The notes beneath the pieces were generated by a model that searched no databases, was not told where the DNA came from, and was given only the letters and a program-made list of their open reading frames with translations. Below, one piece after another: positions 12,935 through 25,502 of a stretch of 64,000 bases of DNA (within the stretch, counting starts at the first letter, position 1; the number at the start of each line of letters is the position of its first letter). The DNA comes from Hofstenia miamia (taxonomy: Eukaryota > Xenacoelomorpha > Acoela): NCBI GenBank assembly GCA_004352715.1, contig SCFE01000033.1, positions 2,051,844 to 2,115,843 of the forward strand, given 5' to 3'. The position numbers and the translations under genes were made by a program.

Positions 12935-13357
12935 TCACCATGGTTTTAAGATAGCTAATTTAACATGGTTTTACAATAATCAGGAGATTGATATGTGACT
13001 AAGTGATGCTTCCAGTTGATAATCGAATAAATTCATGTGATAGTCTGGGTGGTTATTTGTTTAATGTTAATGCTGAGATAGCAGTAGGGACTGAAAGTAA
13101 TCTAAAATCTGATTTACCTGATAATTATATTGGTATTGATGTATATCGAGTCTTTCGCAGAGATCATGATGTTTACAAATGCAAAAAGAAAAATTGCATA
13201 ACATACACAAGGGTGGCTGTGTTTGTATTTACGTGAAGCAAGATATATGTGTCGATATTGAAAAATCAAATGAAATTGAAGCACTATGGCTAAACGTTAT
13301 TAGCGATGACATGAAATGTCCTGCTATTATTGTTGCATTATATTTTCCTCTAAGAAG
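12935..13357 (+). pseudogene. LINE AP-endonuclease, N-terminal part (decayed)
   Basis: Frame-shifted pieces match the start of a LINE apurinic endonuclease. GFKIANL appears near 12945, then a TESNLKSDLPDNYIGIDVYR block (canonical E-T/S-x-L with the catalytic Glu), RVFRRDHDVYKCKKK, and a CVCIYVKQDI strand. Several frame changes and stops are needed to read through, so it is a pseudogene. The match breaks off just before the endonuclease mid-section, where a Tc1 transposase fragment on the opposite strand intervenes. Confidence 0.65.
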
Positions 13358-14120
13358 TAAACATCGTGGTATGACATGGAGCCCCATCCTGCTGACATTT
13401 TGAATCACTTGTAAAGAGTGGCAGGAGCTCCTTTTCTAGAATCCGAGCATATGAAGAGCTTAGGAGAGTACCAGTGGTGTTAACAATCTTGCGAAAGCCA
13501 CCCTTCCATATTGCACCGCATACAATTACAGACTTCCCACCACAATTCATGGTCCCCCGAGTAAGTTGAGGCAAAAATCTGAACTTCTGCTCAGTTGGTC
13601 TCATTATCAACATTCTTTTTGATGAGTATAGCTCAAATTTTGACTCATCTGAAAATATAACATTAAACCAGTGTTCAAATGAATTGTCTCTCATCAACTT
13701 GGCCTAACTTGGCCGGCGTTATCTTTGCTTTGAGATTAAGAACGGCTTCCTGGGTGGGTGACAGGAAAGTCCCAATTGAGTACTTCTTCAGGATTTTTCG
13801 CACAGTTCTTGCTATCACAAGGTGACCATCAGCCCATTCCTTGCAAAATTCCTCTGCAATGCTTCCTGGAATTTCGCTTTGAAAGGCACATAAGAGCTGA
13901 TTTTTTGAGGTTTTGAAGGTTTTCTTTGGTCTTCCGGACTTTGTCTTGGCGACAATGATGTTTTCAGAAATGAAACGGCTGATGACATCCCCGACAGTAC
14001 TTCGAGGTCACTCTACAAGTCGGGCTATATTACGTTGACTCATTCCTTTCAAATGTTTGGAGGAAATGTATGGCAAAAAAGACTGTTATTTGACATTTTC
14101 AATATAAATAGACTGAAAAA
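13358..14120 (-). pseudogene. Tc1/mariner-family transposase fragment
   Basis: Read on the minus strand, it has an N-terminal helix-turn-helix remnant (MSQRNIARLVE, then a stop), a GRPKKT linker, and a DDE core. The core has the first Asp in VIFSDESKFEL and the second in QQDGAPCHTTM. The frame ends just after the second Asp, so the third acidic residue and the C-terminus are absent. At least two stops or shifts interrupt it. It sits between two halves of a LINE endonuclease, so it inserted into or was joined with that LINE. No intact terminal repeats were found. Confidence 0.75.
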
Positions 14121-14309
14121 ACTCAACTATTGAAATTTTTTACAGATTCTTTGATTTGGTCTTAAGTGGCTCAATACATTTTTCCAAGAAAAGATTAGCT
14201 TACTACAAGCATTGTAGCATTTCTCCTGGAGATTTAAAGTAAACAGTGATAATTATGTCACAACCTTGATGAATTCGTCTTTCTGCAACCCCAAATCTAA
14301 TTAAGAAAT

Positions 14310-16290
14310 AACTATGATATTCTTGGCGGCAATTTCTTAGAAATATTTATGCCAAATCATGAGTGGCCGAATTCTTTTTTCCAGTACTGTACTGATGATT
14401 TATTCATAAAGCAGGTTGTTTACAAAACTCATGATCTAATTCTGAGTAATTACTCTGTTATTATATTTGCTGGCGACGTTAATCAATTAAACTTGTCAAA
14501 ACCTTACTGGAAAACATGGTTACTTTTCCTAACCGAAAGAAAGCGATCTTAGACAAATTCTTACTCAATACTCCCAAGTTTTTCAAGTCATGCGAGCCCT
14601 GTCCTTGTCATTTAACACTGGTCATGATACAGCTGCGATATTGATTGCTATTGAGAATATTAAGCCTAAAAGTGTGAAACGCTTTATTAGGGACGTAAGA
14701 GCAAGTTCCAAGAACTTGTTTGCTACTAAATTACATTCACAGGATTGGCTTAATTTTTACAATATTGAGGATGTGGATTTTGCTGCTGAAACATTTCTAG
14801 ACAGACTATATCACATCTTTGATACCTCTTTTCCACTGAAAAGTATTTGCATTAGTAGCAAAGACCCTCACCGGATGACAACTAAAATTAAGTCGCTTAT
14901 CACCAAACGCAGGAAGTTAAGCAGAAAACATCGTAATGTTACTGAGTTGTCGAAAAAATTGATAATCGTATCACTGTTGCTAAATCTCATTTTGATGCTA
15001 AACCGGGGTCTAAGCAGTGGTGGCGAGATGTGGACAAATGCTTTAATAGGAAATATGATAACCGTGCAGACATGTCTTCGGTTGTTGGCAATATTGAAGA
15101 GGCTAACAAGTATTTTGCTAGTCTACCCACTGACGCCGATTACATAGAACCTGTGCTCGATTTTCATGATGATGGGGATTCGCTTGAGCTAACGTTACAC
15201 AAAGTGGCACTGAAATCTACAAAATCATCATCATGTGGACCTGATAATATACTTAGTTGGGTATACTGTGAGTACTATTACTATCTTACTGAGCCTGTCA
15301 TGCATATCTGGAACCTAAGGTTATCTAAATGTATATTCCCTAAATGCTTGAAAGATCAAAACATCATTTTGATACATAAGAATGATTGTCCTTCTGCCTC
15401 AACGAACTAAGAGATATTGCTATAACCAATGTCCTTAGTCGCAGATTCGAACAGGCAGTGTCTAAAATATTTACAAATCCTAAAATGGTTAAGTGGTAGC
15501 GTCCTTTTCAATTTGGTTACCGAACATGTCGCAGTTCTGTGAATGCATTACTCTACTGTTACATGAGTATCGTATTGAATTTGCTCGATAAAAACGTTGC
15601 TTGCTTGATGCTACTCAGGACTATAGCAGGCTGAATTCGTCCGCAGATGATACTAATGTCGTTGTTTGTTTGACAATGTTCATCGGGATCCTCCACCGGC
15701 TCAAATCGAGTTTGACAGTGTTTACTTTTGGTCGGCAACTGAAAGTATTCCTTTAAACGACACAAAATGTTGCAAATTAATCTTCACTTACCCTTATTTT
15801 TCTAAAGTTAGAATTTAGGAGCGTCTTTCTTTGATACCTAGGAGTACTACATTAAAATCAGGTGATAAAGCAAGGATTTTGGGTCTGACCATGCAGACGA
15901 ATTTTACATCTAGCACTCATATCAACAAACTGATAGCGATTCTGTAGAAAATGCAGTACATTTTGATCAATATGAGAATGACAGGTTTTTCAATAGCAGA
16001 CATTGACGCAGGGTTCAAATCGCTGTTCTTGTCTAAGATTCGATATGGGCTAGTAATATTTGGCTCGAACTTTAAAAACCTCAGAAAAATTCAATTTTTT
16101 TGGATAATCCGTATAAATACAAATGGGCATTACAACTTTATAGCATCTCTGAAATTCTAAAAGAGGAAGATGAGGCTTACTACGAACATATCAGAGATAA
16201 TAAATTTCAAATCAATGAGTTGGGGAACTTCTTAAAATTTGAAATTGAATTACTACTACTGTTATGTTTTAATAGCCATTTTTCGCATTA
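14310..16290 (+). pseudogene. LINE ORF2 remainder: endonuclease C-terminus and reverse transcriptase (decayed)
   Basis: After the Tc1 piece the endonuclease resumes with FAGDVNQLNLS (catalytic D-x-N) and a degenerate GHDTAAIL (normally SDH). A linker and the RT N-terminus follow with the KSTKSSSCGPDNI block, then FPKCLKDQNIILIHK and FQFGYRTCRSSVNAL. An internal deletion joins this to SADDTN (the YADD box region), then a thumb with KARILGLTMQTNF and the C-terminal YGLVIFGSN. Multiple frame changes and stops are present. The family differs from the 29-33 kb LINE but has the same ORF2 plan, probably the CR1/Jockey assemblage. Confidence 0.7.
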
Positions 16291-18247
16291 TGATGCTATG
16301 TAAAATAAATATTTTTGAAATCCAATACACGAAAGACCTTGCTATAAATTATGTTATTTTTCATTGCAGCTTGAGAAATGAGAGTTTATAATGGATTTTT
16401 TCTGTTCATAATATCATCTTGTGTAATATAACGTTTAAAAAATGTGTGTTTTTGCATACAAATTTTACTAATTAAGAAAATAACAATTCCCGATCCTATT
16501 TCTTTGTCTCCTTATGGTACCTAATAAATGGAGATTACGTACTTCTTTCCTAGGAAACATTTCACTTAAAATGTATAGCAGGTTTATTATATTGCAAACA
16601 AATTACTTAGTAGTATTGAAATTTCACTGGGTTTGCAAATTGGTCGCAAGGGCTTTTTTGTTTCCTTAGACATTTGAGCTACCAACATAAAGATGAAACA
16701 TGTAATCGTGAAGAACTACTCCTGTAAGTAACTTATCCCACTTACTGCTAAATATACCCTTCTCCAACAAGCAATTTCACTTAGATCAAGAGTGCACCAG
16801 GAGAGGCAACTTGCAGTTTGCTTGATCATGAACTCTTGGATGTGATTAAGCCATAAATGTCAATTGGCAAGTTCATTAAATCATTATATATATTCCATAA
16901 TATCAAATGGAAGGCACTCAAATTCACTAGAGACCTCGCAAATTCTCAATTTTCCTTTTCACTTAAACTTCTGAAGTTCAAAGTACAGTTGGAAAATTTT
17001 TATAACGTAATTCCTCAATAGATTTTCTATCTTTCTTAATACTAACCTTAAACTGTCCTTTATAAAGGACAAACTGTTTTTCCAAATTTTCAAGCAATTT
17101 TCTCCAAGTCTGTAATTACATTCGGAATTCCTGAGGTATTTCCACAATTATTGGTGAACGTGCTCGAAAAAACTATTCGAAATTTTACAAAACTGTATTG
17201 CTTTGGCTGAAGTACTTCAAAAGATTCCTAACTTTTTATTGAAAAAAGTAATCCTTTCCGGGCGTGCTGTGCACAAAATCAAATGTTAGCACGCGAACTA
17301 AGGCTGATGACAGATCTTAATTAGCTTCATTTGTTCGAGTGCTATGAACGCTTAATTTTTTTAGGAAAACCATAAAATTCATAGAAAATAAAAAGTAAAA
17401 AATTTTTGATTGTTAGATATTTTTGCGATCACCTTTTCAATTTGAATTCGTTGTATGTTTTTTTGAATTACTCAATGACAATGCATTGATTTGCTTCCGC
17501 TTTGAAGTCAGATAATAAACAATAACCTTGAAACCAACTATATCTCTAAAGATGTCATTCAATTTCTTATTGAAAATTATTTGTATAATTATTTCCTTAA
17601 AATACAATCAAATTTAATATCCTAACAAGATAATGCTGAAAAGAAAAGATAATAATGGGGCCTAGAGTAAATTATTTTTATTGTACACACTGAAAAAATA
17701 ATTCATCTCAATGATTGTTGAATAATTTTTCGAGAAAAATTTAAATTGTTCAAATGTTTTATGGCTAAATTTGAGATGTTAGGTTACGATTTACTTTCTG
17801 ATGGCGAGAAATTTGTTAAATTTAGATTGCTTATTATTGTTCAGAAGTGTGAAAAAAATAAAATCATAAAAATATTATTGAAATTTTGTTTCTATTCAGA
17901 TATTATAGCTTGCTCCTAAACAAATCCAGAGGCTTGCGACGCGGTAGGGACATACAGTTATCATGATCAACTTGAGTAACAAAAATCTGCAAAGTTTTCA
18001 AAATAGACCCTGAAAATACATTTAAGAACATTAACTTACAATATTTTTAAATTTGTTTTCAAAAATAATATTTTCATTTGTGCTGCTAAAATTAAGGTTG
18101 TCATTTCTTGCACTCCACAGATCCAATTTTGAATACCCGTTTTCCAATTTTATACAATTACTCATACAATATCTGCTTTTAAAATTGTGAAATGTGAATG
18201 GTTTATCGTAATACATTGAATTTAATTAAGTGCGGAAGTAATTTGAA
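16291..18247. other. AT-rich non-coding stretch
   Basis: Nothing recognisable is seen in either strand. The only ORFs are short and AT-driven. Confidence 0.55.
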
Positions 18248-19247
18248 NNNNNNNNNNNNNNNNNNNNNNNNNNNNNNNNNNNNNNNNNNNNNNNNNNNNN
18301 NNNNNNNNNNNNNNNNNNNNNNNNNNNNNNNNNNNNNNNNNNNNNNNNNNNNNNNNNNNNNNNNNNNNNNNNNNNNNNNNNNNNNNNNNNNNNNNNNNNN
18401 NNNNNNNNNNNNNNNNNNNNNNNNNNNNNNNNNNNNNNNNNNNNNNNNNNNNNNNNNNNNNNNNNNNNNNNNNNNNNNNNNNNNNNNNNNNNNNNNNNNN
18501 NNNNNNNNNNNNNNNNNNNNNNNNNNNNNNNNNNNNNNNNNNNNNNNNNNNNNNNNNNNNNNNNNNNNNNNNNNNNNNNNNNNNNNNNNNNNNNNNNNNN
18601 NNNNNNNNNNNNNNNNNNNNNNNNNNNNNNNNNNNNNNNNNNNNNNNNNNNNNNNNNNNNNNNNNNNNNNNNNNNNNNNNNNNNNNNNNNNNNNNNNNNN
18701 NNNNNNNNNNNNNNNNNNNNNNNNNNNNNNNNNNNNNNNNNNNNNNNNNNNNNNNNNNNNNNNNNNNNNNNNNNNNNNNNNNNNNNNNNNNNNNNNNNNN
18801 NNNNNNNNNNNNNNNNNNNNNNNNNNNNNNNNNNNNNNNNNNNNNNNNNNNNNNNNNNNNNNNNNNNNNNNNNNNNNNNNNNNNNNNNNNNNNNNNNNNN
18901 NNNNNNNNNNNNNNNNNNNNNNNNNNNNNNNNNNNNNNNNNNNNNNNNNNNNNNNNNNNNNNNNNNNNNNNNNNNNNNNNNNNNNNNNNNNNNNNNNNNN
19001 NNNNNNNNNNNNNNNNNNNNNNNNNNNNNNNNNNNNNNNNNNNNNNNNNNNNNNNNNNNNNNNNNNNNNNNNNNNNNNNNNNNNNNNNNNNNNNNNNNNN
19101 NNNNNNNNNNNNNNNNNNNNNNNNNNNNNNNNNNNNNNNNNNNNNNNNNNNNNNNNNNNNNNNNNNNNNNNNNNNNNNNNNNNNNNNNNNNNNNNNNNNN
19201 NNNNNNNNNNNNNNNNNNNNNNNNNNNNNNNNNNNNNNNNNNNNNNN
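18248..19247. other. assembly gap (1000 N)
   Basis: It is exactly 1000 N, which suggests a fixed placeholder length. Open frames spanning it are artefacts. Confidence 0.98.
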
Positions 19248-20419
19248 TTAGATTATGTTGAATAAGTACTACTTAATTTGTAATGAGTTGCCTATTTTAC
19301 ACAAAACTTTAAAAATAACTTCTTGGGATTAGTTTGCTTAAGCTAAATATACAAAAGTAACCATTCTGTGGCTCAAGTGGATGAGGTTTTCAAGATTGGT
19401 TGATAAAAGTGAGCTTAGATTAGGTCAAAGTACTACGTCGAAGTTTTAGAAAGCTTTTGTTAGTTGTTTCAAGTTTTCCTGAATTGTTGCTAAGATGTAA
19501 TTAAGGCACCTAAATGTTTTCATTTTTTCTTGTATATTTGTTATGTAGTATTTTTATTAGATATATTTATTAAAATTCATTACATTATGTAAACTCTTTG
19601 AAGTGCTATGTAACGAAATATAGCTGAAGACGTGAAATTTAAGCAATTTTTGATTTATAATTTAACGTACTTATAGGAGGCGCTTTGTCGAGGTTAAAAT
19701 TTATAGAAGCGCTTTGTATATATAATTATAGGGATTTTTTAAGAATTTTTTTAAATATTTAAGAATATTTTCATGATTTACAGATAAAATTAATATAGTA
19801 ATTAACTTAGTATTTATTAATCATGTTAGCAGAAATAAACACATTTAAAAGTCAAAATGGCATATGATTCATCATGATTAAAATCCAGGGTTGAGAGGCG
19901 CTTTATTGAGAAGAATATGTAGCGTCCCATATTAAAATCCATATACTTGATATAATTTTTTAAGAAATATGGTTCTATAGTGCTGGTCAAGCAGTATTGG
20001 AATTTCATTTTCACTGTTAAAATGGATGCTACTCTGTCAATAATGATTTAATTTTTATTGAAGTGTTTCATGTGTGGCTCGTTAGTAGGTTCATCAATGA
20101 GACAGAATTTTTTTTGGAGAAATTCGTTATTCTTTAATCTATGAACACAAAACTAGTCGGTAACGAATTTCAAAAAGTTAACATCACTTTTACCAGTATA
20201 TAATTTTTACATCATAACTTACTGTTCTATTATTAAATACTTGTATGATAAATGTTATATTCATTTAGGGTTAATACACAATCCTATTTCCAAATATTGA
20301 CATAGTTGAAATAATAATTTGATTAAAAATTAAGAAAATAATTGATTTTACATGGTAACCGAATTTCAATGGCCCTGTTACCAGGCATAGATTCTACATT
20401 ATTCCCCAATAATTCATTA
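19248..20419. other. non-coding stretch with recurring GCGCTTTRT motif
   Basis: There is no gene. The words GGCGCTTTGTCGAG (19679), GCGCTTTGTAT (19709) and GGCGCTTTATTGAG (19895) recur within 230 bp, and GGCGCTTTGTTGAG appears again near 21098. They may be dispersed pieces of one repeat family. Confidence 0.4.
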
Positions 20420-20619
20420 ACCCTTTCGTTGCGTTTCATGAATTTTCATAAATTCTCAAAAAATGTCATTTTGACACAAAAAAATGAAAATCAATTTTTT
20501 CTTAAAAAAACACTTTATTATACTGTACTGAATTACATTGAATTAAACCAGATTTTGGAAATTTTATTAGAAGTTTTTTCAGAGATGTGGACTGAAGTCG
20601 AATTTCGCAGTGAAAGAGT
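20420..20619. mobile_element. 200-bp TA-flanked MITE (Tc1/mariner-type)
   Basis: The 5' end ACCCTTTCGTTGCG and the complement of the 3' end ACTCTTTCACTGCG form 14-bp imperfect terminal inverted repeats. TA dinucleotides flank both ends (20418-20419 and 20620-20621), as expected for Tc1/mariner insertions. The interior is AT-rich and contains no transposase. Confidence 0.55.
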
Positions 20620-20621
20620 TA

Positions 20622-20888
20622 GTTTTATATATAATTCTAATTAAAGCTTTAGGCGCATATAAATATGTATAATAATTCAATAAAATGTTATATTTCACGC
20701 TATAAAATTATTCTTCCTACAATGCAGAATGTTTTAAATTATAATCATCTGAAACAACATTTATGCAATGTAGAAAACCTTTATGCACATGATACGTAAG
20801 GGAATAAATTTTAACTCAAAGTTTAACTATTTTTACGTTTATATAAAAATTGCATTTTGCGACAATTCCGCGCTTTTTCCAGACCACT

Positions 20889-20934
<46 letters not shown>

Positions 20935-22390
20935 TAAGATCATTGCTTCAATGTTAATTTTTCACTCTAAATGATAACTATCGCGTGACCAAACCCCTAT
21001 GTGTTCTACTTAGAATAAAACATGGAGGCCTTTCAGTTGAATAATTTGTAACCAAAAGCCGAATGCATTCTGTTTAGGGAAATTTTTTGGCACAAAGGCG
21101 CTTTGTTGAGCAAATCTTATAACTAATAAAAAACATTGAGAATTTAATGAGTATATAGATTTAAAAAACTAGTGGAAAGACTACAAAAATTAATACTATG
21201 TATTTTCTAATTAAGTTGGAACTTTTGGCAGTCCATTGGAAATTTCGTTATTATTTCTCTTGGAAACATTTATGACGATGCAATTAAGTAGGTCTGTTCT
21301 GTTACTATTCCCAATTAGATGTGAAAATAAATGCACTATAATGAACTGATTTGATCAATATATCAGTTTCTGTTATAAACTACGGAACTGAGTAAAGAAC
21401 TTCTCTTAACCTAAGCAGTAAATGCTTTCTAAGACCTTTAAATAATAAGTGTATAATTATAGCTGCTAATTGAAAACAAGTTAAGTAAGAGCAATTAATT
21501 TGCGTTTGAAGCAACTTGTGTCTGAGTACACCGCTAAGTTAACAACATTTATTAAAAGTTAATTAATTACTTCTAAGGCACTTTTTGAAATTACTAGAAT
21601 GTGTCTATACTGTTTTACAGATTTACGAGAGATGTAAATACGTGTAGCTATGGCGAGCTCATGGTATCTACCTATATGTATACACTAGCATACGCATGCA
21701 TACAAACGAATTTACCGTATATTCATTTTGGTTTGCTTGTTCATACATCATTAAGTCGAATTTCAAATTACATATATAACTTTTAGAAAAAAATTTAAAT
21801 TTCTTATTATGAGTTTCGGGGTCATTCTTGAATTTTAATCTAAAGACGTATATCATGCATGTAAAAACAATTAGAGAATTATTACCATGCCCCTAAGACA
21901 TTTTGTAATAATGTAAAAATAATTAGGAAATAATAACAAAGCATTTGAAACATTTTGTAATAATGAGGTTGAATTCATGAAAATGACCTCATTCAATCAT
22001 TGGCAAGTGTTAACAATAACAGTTGTTTTATGCATTTAAACTATTTCATTACTTTAATGAATGTATGTATATTTGTAATGTCGTCACCCTTGAGCATACA
22101 CTTAGAACAGACTTGAATAAAGTAGAATAGAATTTCTTATTAAGTGCATTCGCATAAATGAATAGTTCGTCTAAAACTACGAATACAAAATTTAATGTTG
22201 AAATAATATAATATAGAAAAAATATCAAACCGACAAACTCATGGATTCGATTAAGAATTTACAGTTTACTCAGCTTCCTCCTAATTAGCAATGCTTTATA
22301 TTGATCTGAAAACCTATTCTAACATTAAAATTAGTTCCAGATTAGGGTGGACAGTTTCTTTTAGCAACATAAATGCTTAGCCTATTTATA
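20622..22390. other. AT-rich non-coding stretch with (AC)n(AT)n
   Basis: A compound (AC)n(AT)n microsatellite lies at about 20888-20930. No gene was found in the rest. Confidence 0.55.
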
Positions 22391-22420
22391 CATGATTATT
22401 GAAAAGGAAAAAGAAGTAGT

Positions 22421-22747
22421 TCATATATATATTCATATATTTATATATATATATATATATATTCATATATTTATATATATATATTCATATATTTATATAT
22501 TTGTATATATATATATTCATATATTTATATATATATATATATTCATATATTTACATATTTGTATATATATATATTCATATATTTATATATATATTCATAT
22601 ATTTATATATTTGTATATATATATATATATTCATATATTTATATATATATATATTCATATATTTATATATATATATATATATTCATATATTTATATATAT
22701 ATATATTCATATATTTATATATTTGTATATATATATATATATATATA
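22421..22747. repeat. higher-order TATATTCATATATTTATATAT minisatellite
   Basis: Units built from ATTCATATATTTATAT, with occasional ATTTGTATAT variants, are separated by (TA)n tracts of varying length for over 320 bp. Open frames through this array encode only Tyr/Ile/Phe/His and are meaningless. Confidence 0.9.
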
Positions 22748-22840
22748 AAGGGCCGTGGCTAGGGGAGGGCCAGGGGGCCATGGCCCTCCCTGTTGGGCCA
22801 CTGTGCCCCCCTTCCTTTTGGCATCCTGGATACAAAACTC
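22748..22840. repeat. GC-rich transposon-end-like fragment
   Basis: Immediately after the TA array a G/C-rich block appears (GGGCCGTGGCTAGGGGAGGG, later CCATGGCCCTCCC). Such GGCTAGGGG ends are common at termini of animal DNA transposons and their MITEs, and the 39814 element here starts similarly. No matching opposite end or target duplication was found, so it is a fragment at best. Confidence 0.35.
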
Positions 22841-23532
22841 CATAGTATTAATTCTAATATTCTGTAACTAAGTTAGAGTAAATATTTTTAGTTGAAATAT
22901 ACATAATACTAATGCAATTCTATTAAAAAAATTCAATGAAAATATCCTTGCATATATAAGTTATTTTTGTTTTTTCAGTTGTAGAAAAGACCACTCTTAA
23001 TTCAATCTGCAGCTACGCTTTGCATCAGTCAAAAATAAACTTAAAACATATTTTTAAACCAAAGATAGAATAATATAAGAAATCTCCCTCCTTAAGGCTT
23101 TGTATTATTGATTTATTACACGTTTAAGACCGACCGTTGAGTTCGATTAATATACATTTTTTGTTTTTTCTCTTAAAATGTTCATTTTAGCAATTTGTAT
23201 GGACATCAATTCAATTCAGATATTATCATTGAATCAATTGCTAAGGTTAATGGAACATTCATGCATATTTCTGTATTTGTTTATCTTTTTATGTCAATTT
23301 TGTTCATATTTTTTTAATCAATTTTTACAATCTAAAGAGCTAAAAATGTAAGAGTTATTTTGTTAATTTTCGTCGTTAAGATATAAATATATTTTATACC
23401 CTAGTAGTTATGCGTCTTTCAAAAAGTTACTTTAAATACATAACAAAAATTTTTTCCTTATTTGCGTATGTGCATGCAATATATCAGAATTTGTAGTAAT
23501 TTTATCAACATCTAACAACTTTTTTTAGAGTT
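22841..23532. other. AT-rich non-coding stretch
   Basis: No gene or repeat is recognised. Confidence 0.5.
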
Positions 23533-23742
23533 TTGACTTTAATATTATTGCCCTTTTTTCTGGTTTCTACGGTGGAACAGTCTGAAACACCATTGTACCA
23601 TTTCATTAGAGAAGCACCTAATAGTCTAAAACGCACACCCATGATTTATAAAGCAATGAACGGCAAACGCAATCCAGAAGTAGGCTCACGTCAAATCAAT
23701 AAAGAACTGTTTTGGAAAAGATTTGCTTATGATATATTCTAG
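23533..23742 (+). CDS. candidate terminal exon or small ORF, unknown
   Basis: The open frame has two parts. After a hydrophobic, AT-driven lead-in, the last ~50 residues look like real protein (TPLYHFIREAPNSLKRTP, then GKRNPEVGSRQINKELFWKR) with balanced composition and higher G+C than the flanks. Possible splice acceptors lie at TTTTTTTAG (23527) and CTACGGTGGAACAG (near 23580). The frame ends in TAG at 23742, so it may be the last exon of a host gene whose other exons are not visible here. I do not recognise the family. Confidence 0.33.
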   Translation: MTLILLPFFLVSTVEQSETPLYHFIREAPNSLKRTPMIYKAMNGKRNPEVGSRQINKELFWKRFAYDIF

Positions 23743-25500
23743 AAATTTCTTGTACAGTGTGCAAGCAAAATATAACGTTTTCCAGATTTTGTTGCAAGAG
23801 TAATAGAAAGTTATAAATTTTGTTAAATCATTTTTTAAATGAATTTATGAACAAATAAGTATTATACATTTTATAACAAGTTTATGAAATCATATGTATT
23901 ACTTCCATTCTTCTCTTAAGCATATAATGAAGAGCAAAATTCATTTTGTATATAAAAGTATTCAGCCAATTTAAAAACAACTGTGATATAATCCAAGAGC
24001 CTATGAAAAAATTTAAAATAATTCATGATGATGTCTGACAAGCTAAATAATTTATGTCAAAACATACCAAATACAAGTTCTGTTTGTTAATAGAATAACC
24101 AGATTTGTATGTGTGTTTGTATTTGCATTGTATCTAGGATCTCCGGAAACTGCTATTCAGATTTCTAAAAAATTTTGCATGGGAGCATACCTTTAGCAGT
24201 CGAGACGGTAAGCATAAAAAATCGCTGAAGCGGCCAATATGCTGTATATTATTTCTTTGTAAATTATGTATCAAAATCAACAAAAAGATGTTCTTTTGAA
24301 GAAAAATTGTTGTCTTAAACATATATTCGAAATGCATCAATGCTTTACCACCTTAAATTTTGCACATTGTTTGGTTCTTCCCAAATATAAATTTTATTTA
24401 GCTAAAATTTCCCATATCAAATTAGGCTCTGGGTTTAATCTCCACATAGGATGGTAATTCTACTAGATGCTTTATTTGAAAATGTTTGTTCTTTGCATGA
24501 AATTTTGATAGGCAGAATGTTTTTTTTAAATAATTCTCAAGGAATATGTAAACTTGTTCCCACCGCATGCACCAATATACTCCAATATTTTACACAAGCA
24601 AATGTTTGACAAGAAAACATGTAAATTCTTGTTTAAAACAGACAACATAATAGACGTAATTTAAAAATTGAAAAGTGATTTTGGCTATTTCAAAATCCCA
24701 ATAAATGCAAAATAAATAGCATATTTCTAATAAAATGCCTCCCGGAAGGGGTTGAAAAATGCCACAAATTACTAAACTCATTCACTATTTAAACATCTCA
24801 TGATGTGTTGGGAATAATAATTTCATTAAAAAGGACAGTTGATTAAATAAAATTAAACCACTATTGTTAGTTTTTGTGCCACCACTTGGCTACACTTAAC
24901 TTTCTTTTTTTTAATTCAAAGATCAAAATGTTCAATTTCAATTAGAATATTTTAACCGCATTCCAATGTCTTAGACTCAAAATATTAAGAATCTACTCCG
25001 CCCTCCCACCTTCTAATTAATTATTTATTAAATGTTTATTGTGCTGCTCCATGTATTAATGCATAGTTTCTTATTCTATGTTTACTAAATTTGTTAACAC
25101 GCTTAAAAGTGTACTTTTTCTCAGCTGAATTATTCAAGCAAATTAAACATAAGTGCAAGCAAATTAAACACAAGAGTTCTATATAAATCATTATTATTGC
25201 ATTTAATCACTGTTAAAACAAAAATTAACCAAATTAACGTATCAGTTAACTATGTTCACTAGGCACTCGCTCCCCTCTAGACTGCAAATTAAATTATTTT
25301 CTTCGGACTCTATATTTTTTGTCTTCAATAAGATTTCCAAAAAATGAGTCTTTATAACACGTTTCTAATTGCGTTCAAAATAGATAATGCATGTATTAAA
25401 AAAAATTACGTATTGCACACGGCCCTGTTTAACGAAAATTGTGGACCCGCGCTTGGTCTAAATACACTTTTATTTAAATTGGTTTCATGGACATACACAA
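23743..25500. other. AT-rich non-coding stretch
   Basis: No gene or named repeat is recognised on either strand. Confidence 0.5.
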
Positions 25501-25502
25501 TA

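Noticed and set aside
15430-15480. CAGATTCGAACAGG as a tRNA B box
   Set aside because: It encodes part of the LINE RT (RRFEQAV) and no cloverleaf can be drawn around it.
22392-22845. Three overlapping long ORFs rich in Tyr/Ile/Phe
   Set aside because: They run through the TATATTCATATATTTATAT minisatellite; open frames are forced by composition.
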